DNA of 64,000 bases, taken from Thelonectria olida (taxonomy: Eukaryota; Ascomycota; Sordariomycetes; Hypocreales; Nectriaceae). The stretch lies in the NCBI GenBank assembly GCA_020736575.1, contig JAGPYM010000054.1, positions 99,095 to 163,094 on the forward strand, in the 5' to 3' direction. Shown piece by piece: positions 47,401 to 60,450 of this stretch (position 1 is its first letter; each line of letters opens with the position of its first letter). Below the pieces are notes generated by a model that ran no database searches, was not told the DNA's origin, and was given only the letters and a program-made list of their open reading frames with translations. The position numbers and the translations under genes are program-made.

Positions 47401-50400
47401 AGGTAATAAATAATATTATTATTTTAAATATTATTTTAATAAATTTTTAGATTTTATAAGACTTGCCCTTTTTTAATAAGGGGTTTTATTATCTCTATTT
47501 AAACTATTATTTTTAACTTTATAGCAGTTACTATACTTTTCACTTTTTAATAAAAGGAGTATACTATTTACTCTATTAATATTCTATTAGAAAAGTTATT
47601 CTTCCTTCTATATTATATATTTAATATAATAGGGTATATTTAATATAATTATTGGCAGTTTATTAAATTATAATAGTACTTATAAAAAGGGATTAAAAGA
47701 CTAATATTAGAATCTTATAACCTTTTCTAATTTTATTAAACTTATTTCCTTATAAAGCTTTTTAGTGCTAACTATTATAACCCTTTAGTAGGAAATATAA
47801 ATAGTATTATAAATATATTAAAATGCATATTAAGGAAAATATTAAAAATCTTTTTAAATATTTATATAATAGTACTAATAGGTTAAGTAAAAGGGTAGGT
47901 AGTAGGAAAATAGTTCGGATAATCTAGCTCTAATTGCTATACTTATAATAATAGTAAATTATAAAAGTTTTTATTTTACTAGTACCTATTTTATTAGTTA
48001 AAATAAAATAAAGTTCTTATAATTTAAACTGTTTAATAATATAATAAATATTTATATTTATTAGTTAATATAAGTCTATTATTATACTTATAAAAATACT
48101 AGAAATAATAATTTTATTATTAAGTAAATAAAAGCTAGTTTATATGTTTAATAATAAAATTATTTATTTAAAGGAAGAAAATACTTACTATTAAGCTAAT
48201 AAGGTATAAAAGGCTAGGTTAACTCCTTATAGAGTTAAAAGTTAGGATATTTTAAGATTTTATATTTATTAGTAAGTTTATTAAAATTATAATTATATTC
48301 TAGCTGGAGGCTTAATATAAACTTTTCTAATATATACTAATATTTAATCTCTTTTATTAAGCTATTAAGGTTCCCTAGGTAGTTTCTAGTAAATATAAGA
48401 ATAAACTCACTTTCTAGCTAGTATTTTATATAAATATTAAGGTTATTTTAGTTAAGGTAGTTTATAATATATATTAATTAACCCTTAATTTTTACTAAAT
48501 TGGCCTTATAATTAATTTGGGGGTAAAAAGACTTAAGGGTCTTAATTAGCTACTTTTCTATTTCTAGTAATATATATAAAATCTCCTTATACCTAGCTTT
48601 TACCAGTTTAATTTTAATTAACTTATATAAATTAGTTAAATTATAAGCCTTAATAATCTTTTTATAAATATTAAATAAGTTTATATTAATAATTATAATA
48701 TTATTTTTATTAATTTTAAGCTTACTTATATTACTATTAAAAACTTATTTTATTATTTCTTAGTATTTATAGCTGCTTTTAAAATATATTTTATTTTAAT
48801 ATTATTAGATTTAGCCTTAAAATATAGCTAAATGTATATATATATATTTATAATAAAATTAATACCTTAGGCCTTAATTATATTAACTTTAAATTTAAAA
48901 TTTATATATTTTAAAAAGGTAAATTCTAATATTAGTAGAGTTCTACTTACTAGGTCTTTTTTATAATTCTATTAGATTAGAAGTTAATAGAATATAAGAA
49001 TTGCCTAATTAAGGTTTTTTATAATATATTATTTATTATAAATATATTTATTAGTACTACTACCTGCTTAAAAAGTGGAAAAGTAGCATTTATAATTATT
49101 TTTAATAAAATTCCAGTTAATATTAAAATTAATAGAAGTAAATTTTAAGATTTATATAGTATAAATAAGAATAAATATAATAGTATTAATTTAGCAAGTC
49201 TTTATATTAGTTTTAAGGATAGGAACAAGTGTAAGTTATATAATAGCCTAGAAAACCTTATTAATAAAAACCTATATCTTTTTATTAAAATAGGCCTAAA
49301 GGACCTCTAAGGGTTGGGGAAGATTTAACTTTAATAAGCTATTATTACCTTCCTTTAAAATTACTACTTACTAATAAAAGTTAAAAAGCAATTTAAACTT
49401 ATTATTTCCCTTATTTTTAAATCCTTACTCTTTTTTTAAAAGAAATATATTATAAAATACCTAGAGTTATTTATTTTTAATATAAAGGAGGTTTAAAATA
49501 AACTTAGTTTAAAAATACTCTAAAGTAATAAATACTATTAAGTAATAGACTTTAAGTATTATAATATAATTAGCTAATTGCTTAAAAATAATCTTATTAT
49601 TTTAATAATAAAAGAGCTTTATTATATTAGAAATAAGATTATTTCTTTTTATTATAGCTACTCTATTAATAAGATTACTTTTAAAAGGGATATAAAACTT
49701 ATAATATATATCCACTTAAAATATAAAGGAATATATTATATTAAAAAAGAGGTATTTAAATAAGATACCTACTATACTAAAGCTGGCTTTAAACTTATAA
49801 ATAATAAAAACTCTATTAAAATAGCTGCTATTTTTCTAGTTTTACTAGTATTTTTATTATTACTTAAGTGTTCTCTTTTTAGCTAGTTTTAATATAAAAG
49901 CATAGGATATTTTACTATACTAAAAAGCTAAAAAAAATTTACTATTTTTAATAAAAATACATTCTATATTAAGAAAGTTAAAATAGCTATAGTTATTACT
50001 AGAGTAATTATTTAAATTAGTATCCTAAGCGGGCTTATTATTATTTATAATCTAGTTATTATTTAAATTTAAGTTATTAGTTGCTTTTACAGCCAAATTA
50101 TTAGTTACTACTATAGCTAGATTATTAAATATTATATTAAAAATAGAATTATTATTATATTTTAAAGTAATAGGGTTAGGGTTTATTTCTATTATTTTAA
50201 GTAAATTATAACCCTAAAGGGCAAAATAAGGAAAAAATAAAATTAATTAATAGTATAACTAGAGTAGGAATCTAATTAGTATATAAATAAAAAAAGGGAA
50301 ATAAGAATCTTATTATTATATAAATAAATTAAATAACTATTAATAAGAAGATAGGAAAGAAAAGTAAGTTAAAAAAAAAAGAAAAAAAGTTTAAATTAAA

Positions 50401-50479
50401 ATAGTAAGAAAGAATTTATATTTTTAAGCAATTAGTAGTTTAATTATTACTTATTTAGCCCTATATCCTATATAACTAG
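44430..50479. other. AT-rich decayed mobile DNA, unidentified
   Basis: About 6 kb with residual G/C patches and no recoverable domain. On the minus strand a Lys/Arg-rich stretch with Ser/Pro ('SPPSTPSPAP' near 45,000-45,045) suggests the C-terminal end of an old transposase or helicase gene. A short open stretch at 49,578-49,763 (+) contains 'YIHLKYKGIYYIKKEVF' but stands alone. I cannot assign either. Confidence 0.4.
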
Positions 50480-50765
50480 CTATTTATTACTATTTTTCTA
50501 TTATACTTCCAAATATAACTAGTATAGGAGCCTCTTAAAATGGGCAGCATACTATTTATTGCCATTTTTCTATTATTCTTTTAAATATAGCTAGTATAAT
50601 AGCCTATTAAAATGGGCGGCGTGCTATTTATTACTATTTTCTATTATTCTTCCAAATATAGCTAGCGTGGGAGCCTATTAAGACAGGTAGCATACTATTT
50701 GTTACTATTTTCTATTATTCTTCCAAATATAGCTAGTATAATAGCCTGTTAAAACGAGCGGCGCG
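50480..50765 (+). repeat. 72/71-bp tandem repeat, four copies
   Basis: Units of 72, 72, 71 and 71 bases begin CTATTTATT/CTATTTGTT, carry TTCCAAATATAGCTAG in the middle, and end GGGCGGCGTG or its variants. They keep GC-bearing ends that vary between units (GGGCAGCATA, GAGCGGCGCG) by transitions. Confidence 0.9.
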
Positions 50766-50835
50766 CTATTTGTCTCTATACCTAGGGATAGGTAAAGCTA
50801 ATTGCTAGGCTGCTAGGTTCTTTTAATTGCTTGCT

Positions 50836-51032
50836 ATAAAGCTTTTATAGCTATAAGGCTTTTATAACTATAAGGCTTTTATAGCTGTAAGGCTTTTATA
50901 GCTATAAGGCTTTTATAGCTATAAGGCTTTTATAGTTATAAGGCTTTTATAACTATAAGGCTTTTATAGCTAGAAGGCTTTTATAGTTATAAAGCTTTTA
51001 TAGCTATTAGGCTTTTATAATTATAAGGCTTA
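50836..51032 (+). repeat. 17-bp minisatellite, about 11-12 copies
   Basis: The unit AAGGCTTTTATAGCTAT is repeated head to tail with few substitutions (AACTAT, GTTAT, GCTAG variants). Confidence 0.93.
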
Positions 51033-51069
51033 TATAATATTTTAAAATTTTAATTTATTTTAAATATTT

Positions 51070-51680
51070 TATATATTTTTAATTACCTTATACCTATTTT
51101 AATTAATTAATTAGATATATTTTTAATTATTTTATACTTATTTTAATTAATTAATTAGATATATTTTTAATTATTTTATACTTATTTTAATTAATTAATT
51201 AAATATATTTTTAATTACTTTATACTTATTTTAATTAATTAATTAGATACATTTTTAATTATTTTATATCTATTTAATTAATTAATTAGATATATTTTTT
51301 AACTACCTTATATATATTTTAATTAATTAATTAAATATATTTTTAATTATTTTATACTTATTTTAATTAATTAATTAGATATATTTTTAACTACCCTATA
51401 CCTATTTTAATTAATTAATTAAATATATTTTAACTACCCTATACCTATTTTAATTAATTAATTAAATATATTTTTAACTATCTTATACCTATTTTAATTA
51501 ATTAATTAAATATATTTTAACTATTTTATATCTATTTTAATTAATTAATTAAATATATTTTTAACTACCCTATATCTATTTTAATTAATTAATTAAATAT
51601 ATTTTTAACTACCTTATACCTATTTTAATTAATTAATTAAATATATTCTTAATTATCTTATACCTATTTTAATTAATTAT
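51070..51680 (+). repeat. 44-bp AT-rich minisatellite, about 14 copies
   Basis: The unit contains TTTTAATTAATTAATTA, then a GATATAT or AATATAT step and TTTTTAAYTAYYYTATAYYTA. The palindromic AATTAATTAATT core makes each unit able to form a hairpin. Copies differ mainly by C/T alternation. Confidence 0.9.
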
Positions 51681-51899
51681 TAGAAAATAATATTATTAGC
51701 TAATTTAAAAGAATAAAATATTAAAAGCTAAAAGTAAATATATAAAAGCCCTATGCTTTAAAATTAAAATATAACCCTAACTTTCTATCTTTTATTTCTT
51801 TTTCTTTTTTTTCTTTTCTTCTTATAAGTTACTTATTTTACTATTTTATTTATATAATAATAAGATTCTTATCCCTCTCCTAGCCTCTATATTTAATAG

Positions 51900-54800
51900 G
51901 CTAGGCCTACTTATAATATATTTTTTATATTTTACTATTTAAATTTTCTAACTTTACTAATTTAAAACTTTAATTTAGCATTCTAATCTCGCCCTAACCC
52001 TTATCTATTATTATATTAAGTAGAAACTTTTCCTTTACTTTATATATATACTTATAAGTACTTTCTTTTAGCTTATTAGTCAGTTAACATTTAAAAACTA
52101 CTAGTTATTTTTCTATTATCTTAAAATTAAAACTTCTATTTAACTACTACTATATATACTTAATAAAGCACCTAAGGAGCTTAATTATATTATCTTATTA
52201 TTTTAACTATAAGCCTCTTTTATTTACTTAATAATAAAATTTCTCTTTTAATTTTTAAGGGCTATTCTTATTATATATAGCTAAGCGTTCCCTAATAAAG
52301 AGATTAGATTTTATATTATATATTATAAAATTCAATTTAAATTCTTTTATTATCTTACTTTTAAGCCTTTTTATTTACTTAATAATAAGATTATTCTTTT
52401 TTAAAGCAACTCTATAATAGCTTTTAAAAAGATAAGTCTATTTTATATTATTTTAGATATTAGCTTTATATACTATAAATAATATAAGCATTTTATCTAT
52501 CCTTCTAAGGCTGCCCTTAGCAAGTATTAAAAGGCATATAGTATATTATTAAAGATAAATAACTAGAAATCGAGCAGTTATTATTATACTATAACTTAAG
52601 TAATATATTTAATATAATTAAATATATTATAAAACTTTTTAACTACTAGTAAATACTCTACTATTTCCTTTTTTAAATAAGCTAAGTACTAGAGTGATGT
52701 ATTTAAATACTTAAAATATTTAAAAATAAGGAAACTAGTAATACTTATATTTGCATTATATATAGTAGTAAAGCTTAGAAAAACTAGATATTTATTCCTA
52801 TATAAAAGTTTATTATATAAGTAAAGTGAAATTTTTTTATTTTTAAATTATTATACTAATATATAATAAGCTAAGAGTTTTAATTTATAATTTACTTTCT
52901 AGCTAATAAGATAAGCTTTTTAAATAATAAAATAAGGGACTTATTATTATATATACTAAAAAATTATTAAATCTTTTTATTTAGAAGTTTAACTTTAATA
53001 CCCACTTAAATAAATTAAAACTATTAGAGCTTTTTAAATATTAAAAGGATACTAGAAAGTAGTTTTAACTTAAACTATTAAAGCAATTATTATAAGAGCT
53101 TCTTAAATTAGCTATTATTATATATAACGCCCCACTAGGGAAACTACTTAACTAATACTAACTTAAAATACTATTAAATAGGCTATAATTAATTAGTAGC
53201 ACTACTTTAAATAAGTATATTTACTTATTTAAAATAATATTTAACTGCTTTTAAAATCTAATTTAGCATTTAGATCTAAGGCTTATAATAGAGTTTATAT
53301 TAAAATAAATCAACTGCCTTAATTGTTTATAGGACCTAAATATTAAAAATAAAAAAATATATTAAGTTATTTTTAATACCTTATAATTACTCTTTTTATA
53401 GCTTTTTAATATTCTCTTATAATTCCCCTTACTATTAGTACTTACTATATTAGCTATAATTAAAAAGGGTTATAAATAGTAGCATACTATATAAATATAT
53501 TTATAATACTTTAGTGCCCTAGTAAAAGTAGTACTATTATATGCTTTTAAGAAAATATAACTTTATAAGCTTATAATACTTAGCACTTTATATAAAATTA
53601 TATAAGGTATTATTTTCCCTACTAATAGCTAGGTTTATATAACTCTAATTATATAAGTTTATATTTAATAAGTATAGTTATTTAATTTTTAAATAATTAT
53701 ATATAATTTTAATATAATTATATAAGTAGGTAATAACCTTTTTTATAAGTTAATTAGGGTTTTATTAAAATCGATCTAAGAAATTATTTAATATAAAGTA
53801 ATTAAAACTAATAAGAAGTTTAATTACTATTTTATAAACTCCTTTTACTATTAAAATAAAGCGGAAGCCTTAATACTTACTATAAAACTAATTAAAAACA
53901 TTCTAATAAATAATATTATAAGGTTTTTATTTTTAAAATACTAGAAAAATGCTTTTTAAGTTAAGTAATATAATAACTACCTAATTAGCTATATTTAAAA
54001 CTTAACTAAATTATATATTACTTTTATTAACTTTAAGAATAATATTTTATAAAAGCTAGTATATAAAAAGTACTTAAATAATATAGCATACCTATTTTAC
54101 CTCTTTTATACTTTTACCTATCTAATAAATAAATAACTTATATAAGTAACTAAACTGCTATTAATTAATATTAAAAATACCTATACCTTATTATAAAATG
54201 TTTATATATATAAGGGTTGCCTTACTATTCTTATTATATATTATAAAAGTATAACTATTTCTAGTATTAAAAAGGCAATTTAATAGTTTCTTTTATATTT
54301 AATTAGTTGTATTTTTTTAAAATACTTTACTATTATATAGCTATTTATATAAAAGCTATACTATATATATAATTTAATAAGTAATTAGGTTATTATACTT
54401 TTTTAAAGTATATAATTCTATTAGGCACTTAAAAATAGTAATTATATAATCTTATTATTACTTAAATAAAATACTATTAGTAAACTATTTTTATTATTAT
54501 AGGAATAAGATTCTTCTTTTAAAGATTCTTACTTATTTATACTAGTATTATTTTAAGTCTAGCTAATATAAATACTATTATTAGTTTTAAAAAGCCTAAG
54601 TAGTTAAGTTATTCCCTATAGTTTTAAAGTCTAGTTTTAGTAATATATAGCTATTATTATAGGGAGGAAGTATATATAGGAGTTTAATTTAAAACTAGTA
54701 GAAAAAAATAATAAAAAAGATAATAATATTTTTAACTTATAAGTAGCTTATTTAATAATAGTTATAATTTAAATATATACTAAGCAAGCCTATTTTAATT

Positions 54801-55290
54801 TAAACTATAAATTAGCTTTATTATATTTCCCTCTTTTATTAAAATAGTATAAGCTATTAGAACTAGCTAGTTTTTATAAGAAAAGTTAAAAAAATAAAAA
54901 TAATAATAAAAATAATAAAAGTAACTTTAAAGGGCGCCTAACTAGACCTAATAATAGAGTATTACCCCTTAGCAGTTTAAAATTATAATATTAGCAATTA
55001 GTAATATTTAATAATATTAATTTTAAAAAAGTAGCCCGGGCTTTATTTTAAAAGTAAAACTACACCCTTTATTTATATTAGGAGCAAGAATTATAAGCTA
55101 TTTATTAGGGTAATAATAAAGTTATATATATTATTAAAACTAGTATTAGAAAAAGTATTATATTTCTACTACTAGCCCTTATTAATAAAGCTAGTATTAT
55201 AATTCTAATAAGCCTAATAAGAGCTTTATAAAACAATTAAGCAAGGCATTTAATAAGTACTAGTATCTCTTTTACCCTTTAGGATATATT
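51900..55290 (+). pseudogene. Second, different RecQ-type helicase remnant ending at motif I
   Basis: The identifiable part is the 3' end: at 55,138-55,155 codons for T-S-I-R-K-S match a TGxGKS Walker A box after G-to-A and C-to-T change. They are preceded by 'KVIYII' and followed by 'IIFLLLALINKASIIIL', the order seen in RecQ-like proteins. The sequence differs from the copy 1/copy 2 family. Upstream to about 52 kb the same strand holds decayed, partly Lys/Ile-rich sequence that could be its N-terminal region, but I see no firm motif there. It stops where copy 2 homology begins at 55,333. Confidence 0.35.
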
Positions 55291-55332
55291 AACTTTAAGT
55301 AACTTATTATTTAATTCTATTATAATTATTAG

Positions 55333-58300
55333 CCCTAGGTACTATTTACAGGCGATTCTAGCAGAATCGCCCATATAAATAAATGCGCGGGGCCCGTGCA
55401 TTTCCGCAATATTGCTTACTACTAGGCCAAATTGCTAATTAGTCCAAATTTTCTAACTTTAGATTTAGGTTTAGCAAGGGGTTAATTTAAGTTTAAGGTT
55501 ATATAGAAAAGGGGTTTATAATTAAAAGGGAAGGGAAATTATAATAGTATTTACTATTTAATTATATTTATTAAAAATAATTAATTTAAGCTAATTTAAT
55601 AAGAAATAGATAACTTTACACAACTTAATAAAAAGCACTAAATGCTTATTTATTAAAAGTATAAAATAGTACTATAGCCTAATATATTTAAAAAGCACTT
55701 CTGCTGCAAATATTAGCTAAAAGGCTAGAAATTAAAAGATATTAAAAACTATTATACTAGTATAAACTTAGCTAATTTAGAAACTAGCGCACTTCTAATA
55801 AATAGCAGTTTAGCTATTAAACTGCTCTTAGTACTATATAGATATAGCTGCGCTATATATAAGTATTATATTATAATATAAAATAATATTATCTATTATT
55901 AGAGAGAAGCTAAATATAAAACTATAGAAATTTAATAAATTAAAATTTACTTATAAATTTAAATAGGTAGAAAGTATATATAGTACTAAATTATTTAAAA
56001 TAGTAATAATACTAATAATATATTTAATATTACTAGTAATATAAGAGATAGTATTATAAAAAAGATAATTGCTAATAGTTAAGCCTAGTTTAATACTAAA
56101 AATATTATATAGCTCTAGAAAGGCAATTTAAAAGAGAATATTAACTGGAATTTAATATAAGTAAAAAGACTAAGTTAGGTAAGGCATTTTAATTTATAGG
56201 ATTTGCTTAATATTTTTAATATAGCTAAATAAATAAGGGTAAAGGCAGTAATAATAAGGCAAGCCTAGTAAGAAGATAAGCAAATAGTCTGCAAATATTT
56301 ACTACTATTATAGCTTAAGTAGAGCTTTAATTATAAGGTAGACTACTACTACTAGCAATTTAATAGTATACTAATAGAGATATTTTAATAGCTTACTAGT
56401 ATAATAGTAATAAATCTAAATAGAATACTATTTAAATATAAAAGTAAAAAGGTATTAATAAGTAAATATTAGTCTATTAGTTACTAGTACTTAAGCTTTT
56501 ACTAGTAAGTATTTTATATTAAATATAAAAAGGCATTTAAATAGTAGGCTATTTATTTTACTAATAAGTAATAAAGCTTATTATATAATATAATTAATAA
56601 GCTTAAGGGGAATGGATTTCCTAGCAGCTATAATAGTAGCTTTTATAGTAATAAAAATAGGGAGGCTAAGAGTAATAATAATAATAATAATAACCTAACT
56701 AATAATAAGGGCATGCCTAGCCCGCTATATAAAGCACTTAACCGGGCCATTTTCTAATTTATTATTATTTTAATTAAAAGTTATATTAGTAATAATATAT
56801 ATATAAACCTACTATTATACTTTTATATAATATTAGGCATTTAACTAAGGCCGCTTAGCTATATAAAGCCGCACATATATATAAGGATACTAGTAGCTAT
56901 ATTATAATAGGCCTAACTATTTTTTTTAAAAGTAATATTTAAAAACTAGCCCTAGGATTAAAATAAGGTTAGGGTAGAAGTAGTACTTGTATTTTAAAAT
57001 TAATATATAATATAAATATATATTAGTATTTATATAATTATTAGTATAATTATTAGGTAAATAGTATATAAAAAAGGCTAGTATAAAAAGATAGGCAGAT
57101 AGCTATTAATATAATAGGCTAAGGATAGGGAGGCATTATTTTATAATAGTAAGTAAATTAAAATTAATAACTTTACTTATATACTTTATAATTAGGTTAT
57201 TAAAATATAAAGGCTACTAGATTAATTATTTAAAAGATTATAAGAGAAAATTAGCTAAAAGATTAATATAGGCCAGATTGCTAATAGTATAATATAGCTT
57301 AAAATAGGTTAATTATTTATAATTAACTTAAAAAATAACTAGTTAAAACTTAGGCTAGTAAAAGTAATAAGGCTAATAGAATTATTAATTTAAAATTTAA
57401 TATAAAACTATTAAAAGTAGTATAGGGTTAAAAAGTGGCTCTAAATCTTATAGCTATTTTATAAAATGCTTATAGTACTTATATACATATAGGGTAAGCT
57501 TTTAAATAGGGGTCTAAAAGTAATAATACTATAATATTATAACTTATAGTAGCTTATATAAAATATTTTTATAATAAATAGGCAGATTATAATTATTATA
57601 AACCGAGATAAAATAAAGGCAATTTATAATAATACTTATAAGGTAGTACAATTTATCCCCAAATTAATTAAATAGATAATTATAATATATATATTATAGC
57701 TAATACTAATAAAATAGGTATTATAATAGGAGTGCAAGCTAGCTAAGCTATATAAAAAGCAGCTAGAATATATATAGCAAGATAGCAGCTTATAAGTATA
57801 AAATATAAAACAGCTTAATAGAAAGCTTATATAAGTAATATAAGTAGGTATAAAAGTAAGAGTTAGAATAGGATAATATTAGCTAATTGTAATTAAAATA
57901 GAATAATAAATTTAAGGGCTAGTTATAAAGCAATTTAAAAATTAAATAGAGGATAAAAATAATAATAAAAATATTAAAATTAATCTAATAATAGAAGAGC
58001 TAGTTAATTATAAAAGAAGCTAGAATATTATTTAGAATTTGCAATTAATATATAAGATATATATTATAAGGTAGCACTATACTATATATATTAGCTTTCT
58101 TAAAAAGCTATAGCTAGAAATAATTATAATATTTAAAAAGATTAGCAAGCTATAATATTAGTTTTTAAAGGGAGAGAGTGCGGAAGAAAAGGGGCTAAAA
58201 TATAAATATAAAAGTTAAATAATTAGATAGTAAAATACTAGTAGCTTAATAAAAACAACTAGGCGCAAGCAGATAAAAACTAATTAAAAAGTAGTATAAG

Positions 58301-58950
58301 ACTTAAATAAGAATATAGCTAATAGGTTATAAATACTATTTAAACTAGAGGCAATTTAGCAATCTAATAAATAAGCTAAAAGCATATAATTAATTATATT
58401 ATTAAAAATAAGTTAAATAGCAATTAATATACTACTAATAGGGGCTAAAAAGAGTATATTATTTATACTACTAGTAGTAATATAAAAGATAGGGATAAGT
58501 ATTATAATAGTACTATTTATAATATTTATAAAAAACTTAATTATATAAGTAATAGCTATAAATATTAACTATATTTAATTTAAATTATTATTAAATATTA
58601 GGCAAGAGGGCATACTATAAATAGTATAACTAATAGTTATTAATATAAATATTATTTCTAATATTAAGTTTTTAAGTTATATAAATAGGCTATTATATAT
58701 AGGCTTATTATAATAAATATTTATTAATAAATATTATATAATTATTATAAATATTAAATATTATATTAAATTAAATAAGCTATAGAGTTTATATTAATAT
58801 AACTGCCTAATAGTACTACTAATTATAATACTACTAGTTATATTTAAAAACTAATTTTATAATAAAATACTAGCTAAATTAGTAGTAATAGTATAAGATT
58901 AAATAATAAAATTAAACTATTAATATTAAATTAAGCAAGTTAAGCTAGAA
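55333..58950 (+). pseudogene. RecQ-like helicase gene, copy 2, cut off by gypsy LTR
   Basis: Direct-orientation paralogue of copy 1, uninterrupted across the chromovirus insertion point near 57,605. It keeps more G/C than copy 1 in places (for example ACCGAG for ATTAAG). The Walker A region at 58,436-58,460 reads 'LIGAKKSILF', one G-to-A step from GAGKS. Homology ends abruptly in the helicase core at 58,950, where a TGTTATAG LTR start follows. A possible TATA box (ATATAAAT, 55,373-55,380) sits after a hairpin at the 5' end. Confidence 0.72.
55351..55371. other. Perfect 9-bp inverted repeat near RecQ copy 2 start
   Basis: GGCGATTCT and AGAATCGCC are separated by three bases. It is GC-preserved in otherwise RIPed DNA and precedes a TATA-like ATATAAAT. 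In copy 1 the matching bases are A/T-shifted and the stem is lost. Confidence 0.6.
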
Positions 58951-59739
58951 TGTTATAGTCCGTAATAAACACTCTATTACATGCCCTATACTAACCCCAC
59001 TTTTATTATCTAATTGCTATAAAATTACCCTTCCGAGCGCAATCCAAGTGTTTAAATTACTCTTATAATTATAATCTAAAAGGAAGGCTTATAATCTTAA
59101 TTGTAATTTAAGGAAGACCCCCTTAATATATAAATATATTTATTTAGCATATTAGATAAATATAACTACTTTAGCTTTTAATATAACTTAATTATACTTA
59201 TTTACTTTAAGTATATTACTAGATATAATAACCTACTATATTACTTAGATCTTAACGCCCTAATCTCCCTACTAATATAAACTTAAAACCCTCTAGTTTT
59301 ATCTATTAGAAATTAACTAGATTATTATATATTAAAAGCTCTTATTTAAAAGGTTATTATATTACCCTAAGTAATATTATACTATTATAATTATATTTAG
59401 AAGTTAACCTACTAATACTTCTAATCTTATATTAAATAACTTACCCCTAGCTTATAATACTCCACCTAGTAATATAAAAGTTACTATTAAAATCTAATAA
59501 CTTTAGAACTTAGTTAACTAACTCTATATTTAGGTATAAAATTAAAAATAATAAGCCCCAGCTATTTAATAGAATAGAGGATATAATTCTAGTAAAATAG
59601 TTAAGCTACCTTAACTAGAACCCTTTAATAGAACTTCTAAAAATATTATACCTTTTCTTACACATTTTGGAACTTACTTCTAATAGTTTTTATATAAACT
59701 TACTTTAGCTAAAGGAAGGGTTATATATGCTTATAGTTA

Positions 59740-60450
59740 TATAAAAGGAACTGCAGCCACTTAGTTTAAACCTATTATAAAAGACTACCTTAAGTATAAT
59801 AATAATATTAATTAAGATTAAAATACAATTAATATTTTTTTAAAATGGAATAATTTTAAAACTGCATTTAAAAATATATTTAGAATAGTTAATAAAAAAT
59901 ACTAAGCAGCTACTAATATCTACTAGATTAAATAGTTTAAATCTACTACTAGTTACTCTATTATATTTTAATAAATTGCAGCTAAACTTAAATAAAATAA
60001 TAATATACTTATAAAAATCTACTACTAGGGACTTAAAAAAGAAGTTAAAAATAAGATTTATAAGGCTAAGCGCCCTAAGACCCTTATAAAGTTTATTACT
60101 ATAGCTATTAAAATAGATAAAAGATAGTATAAATATAAAAGAGAGAAGGCCTAAGAATAATATATAAAATAAAATACTTCTTATAACCCTTACTACCCTA
60201 ACTAATATTAAGTAAAAAATAATAAAAGAAAAGGAAGAGCTTATTAAATAACACCTCCTATAATATAAACTTAGGACTTATAAAGCTTAAAGCCACTTAG
60301 CGAGACTACTTACAAGTTACCTATTAGAACTATAAAAAGAAGGGATATTTTAAAAGCAAATATTAAAACCCTAATAAAACTAACTAGAAGTTCAAACCTA
60401 TCCCAAAAGGTAAAAAACGCCTAAATAATACTAACTAATAGAATAAACCC
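59740..60450 (+). pseudogene. gag remnant of gypsy element
   Basis: In one frame the sequence gives 'KWNNFKTAFKNIF' (near 59,850), 'AKRPKTLIKFITIAIKIDKR' (near 60,065-60,125), and later a decayed zinc knuckle near 60,325-60,370 where Cys/His positions are Tyr. This is the layout of Ty3/gypsy gag with capsid followed by CCHC. Several TAA/TAG codons interrupt it. Confidence 0.65.

Noticed and set aside
49578..49763. Open 61-codon stretch in AT-rich DNA
   Set aside because: Too short, isolated between stops, no recognisable family; probably chance survival inside a decayed element.
50480..51680. Tandem arrays as a CRISPR array
   Set aside because: Units are contiguous without unique spacers, and the genome is eukaryotic.
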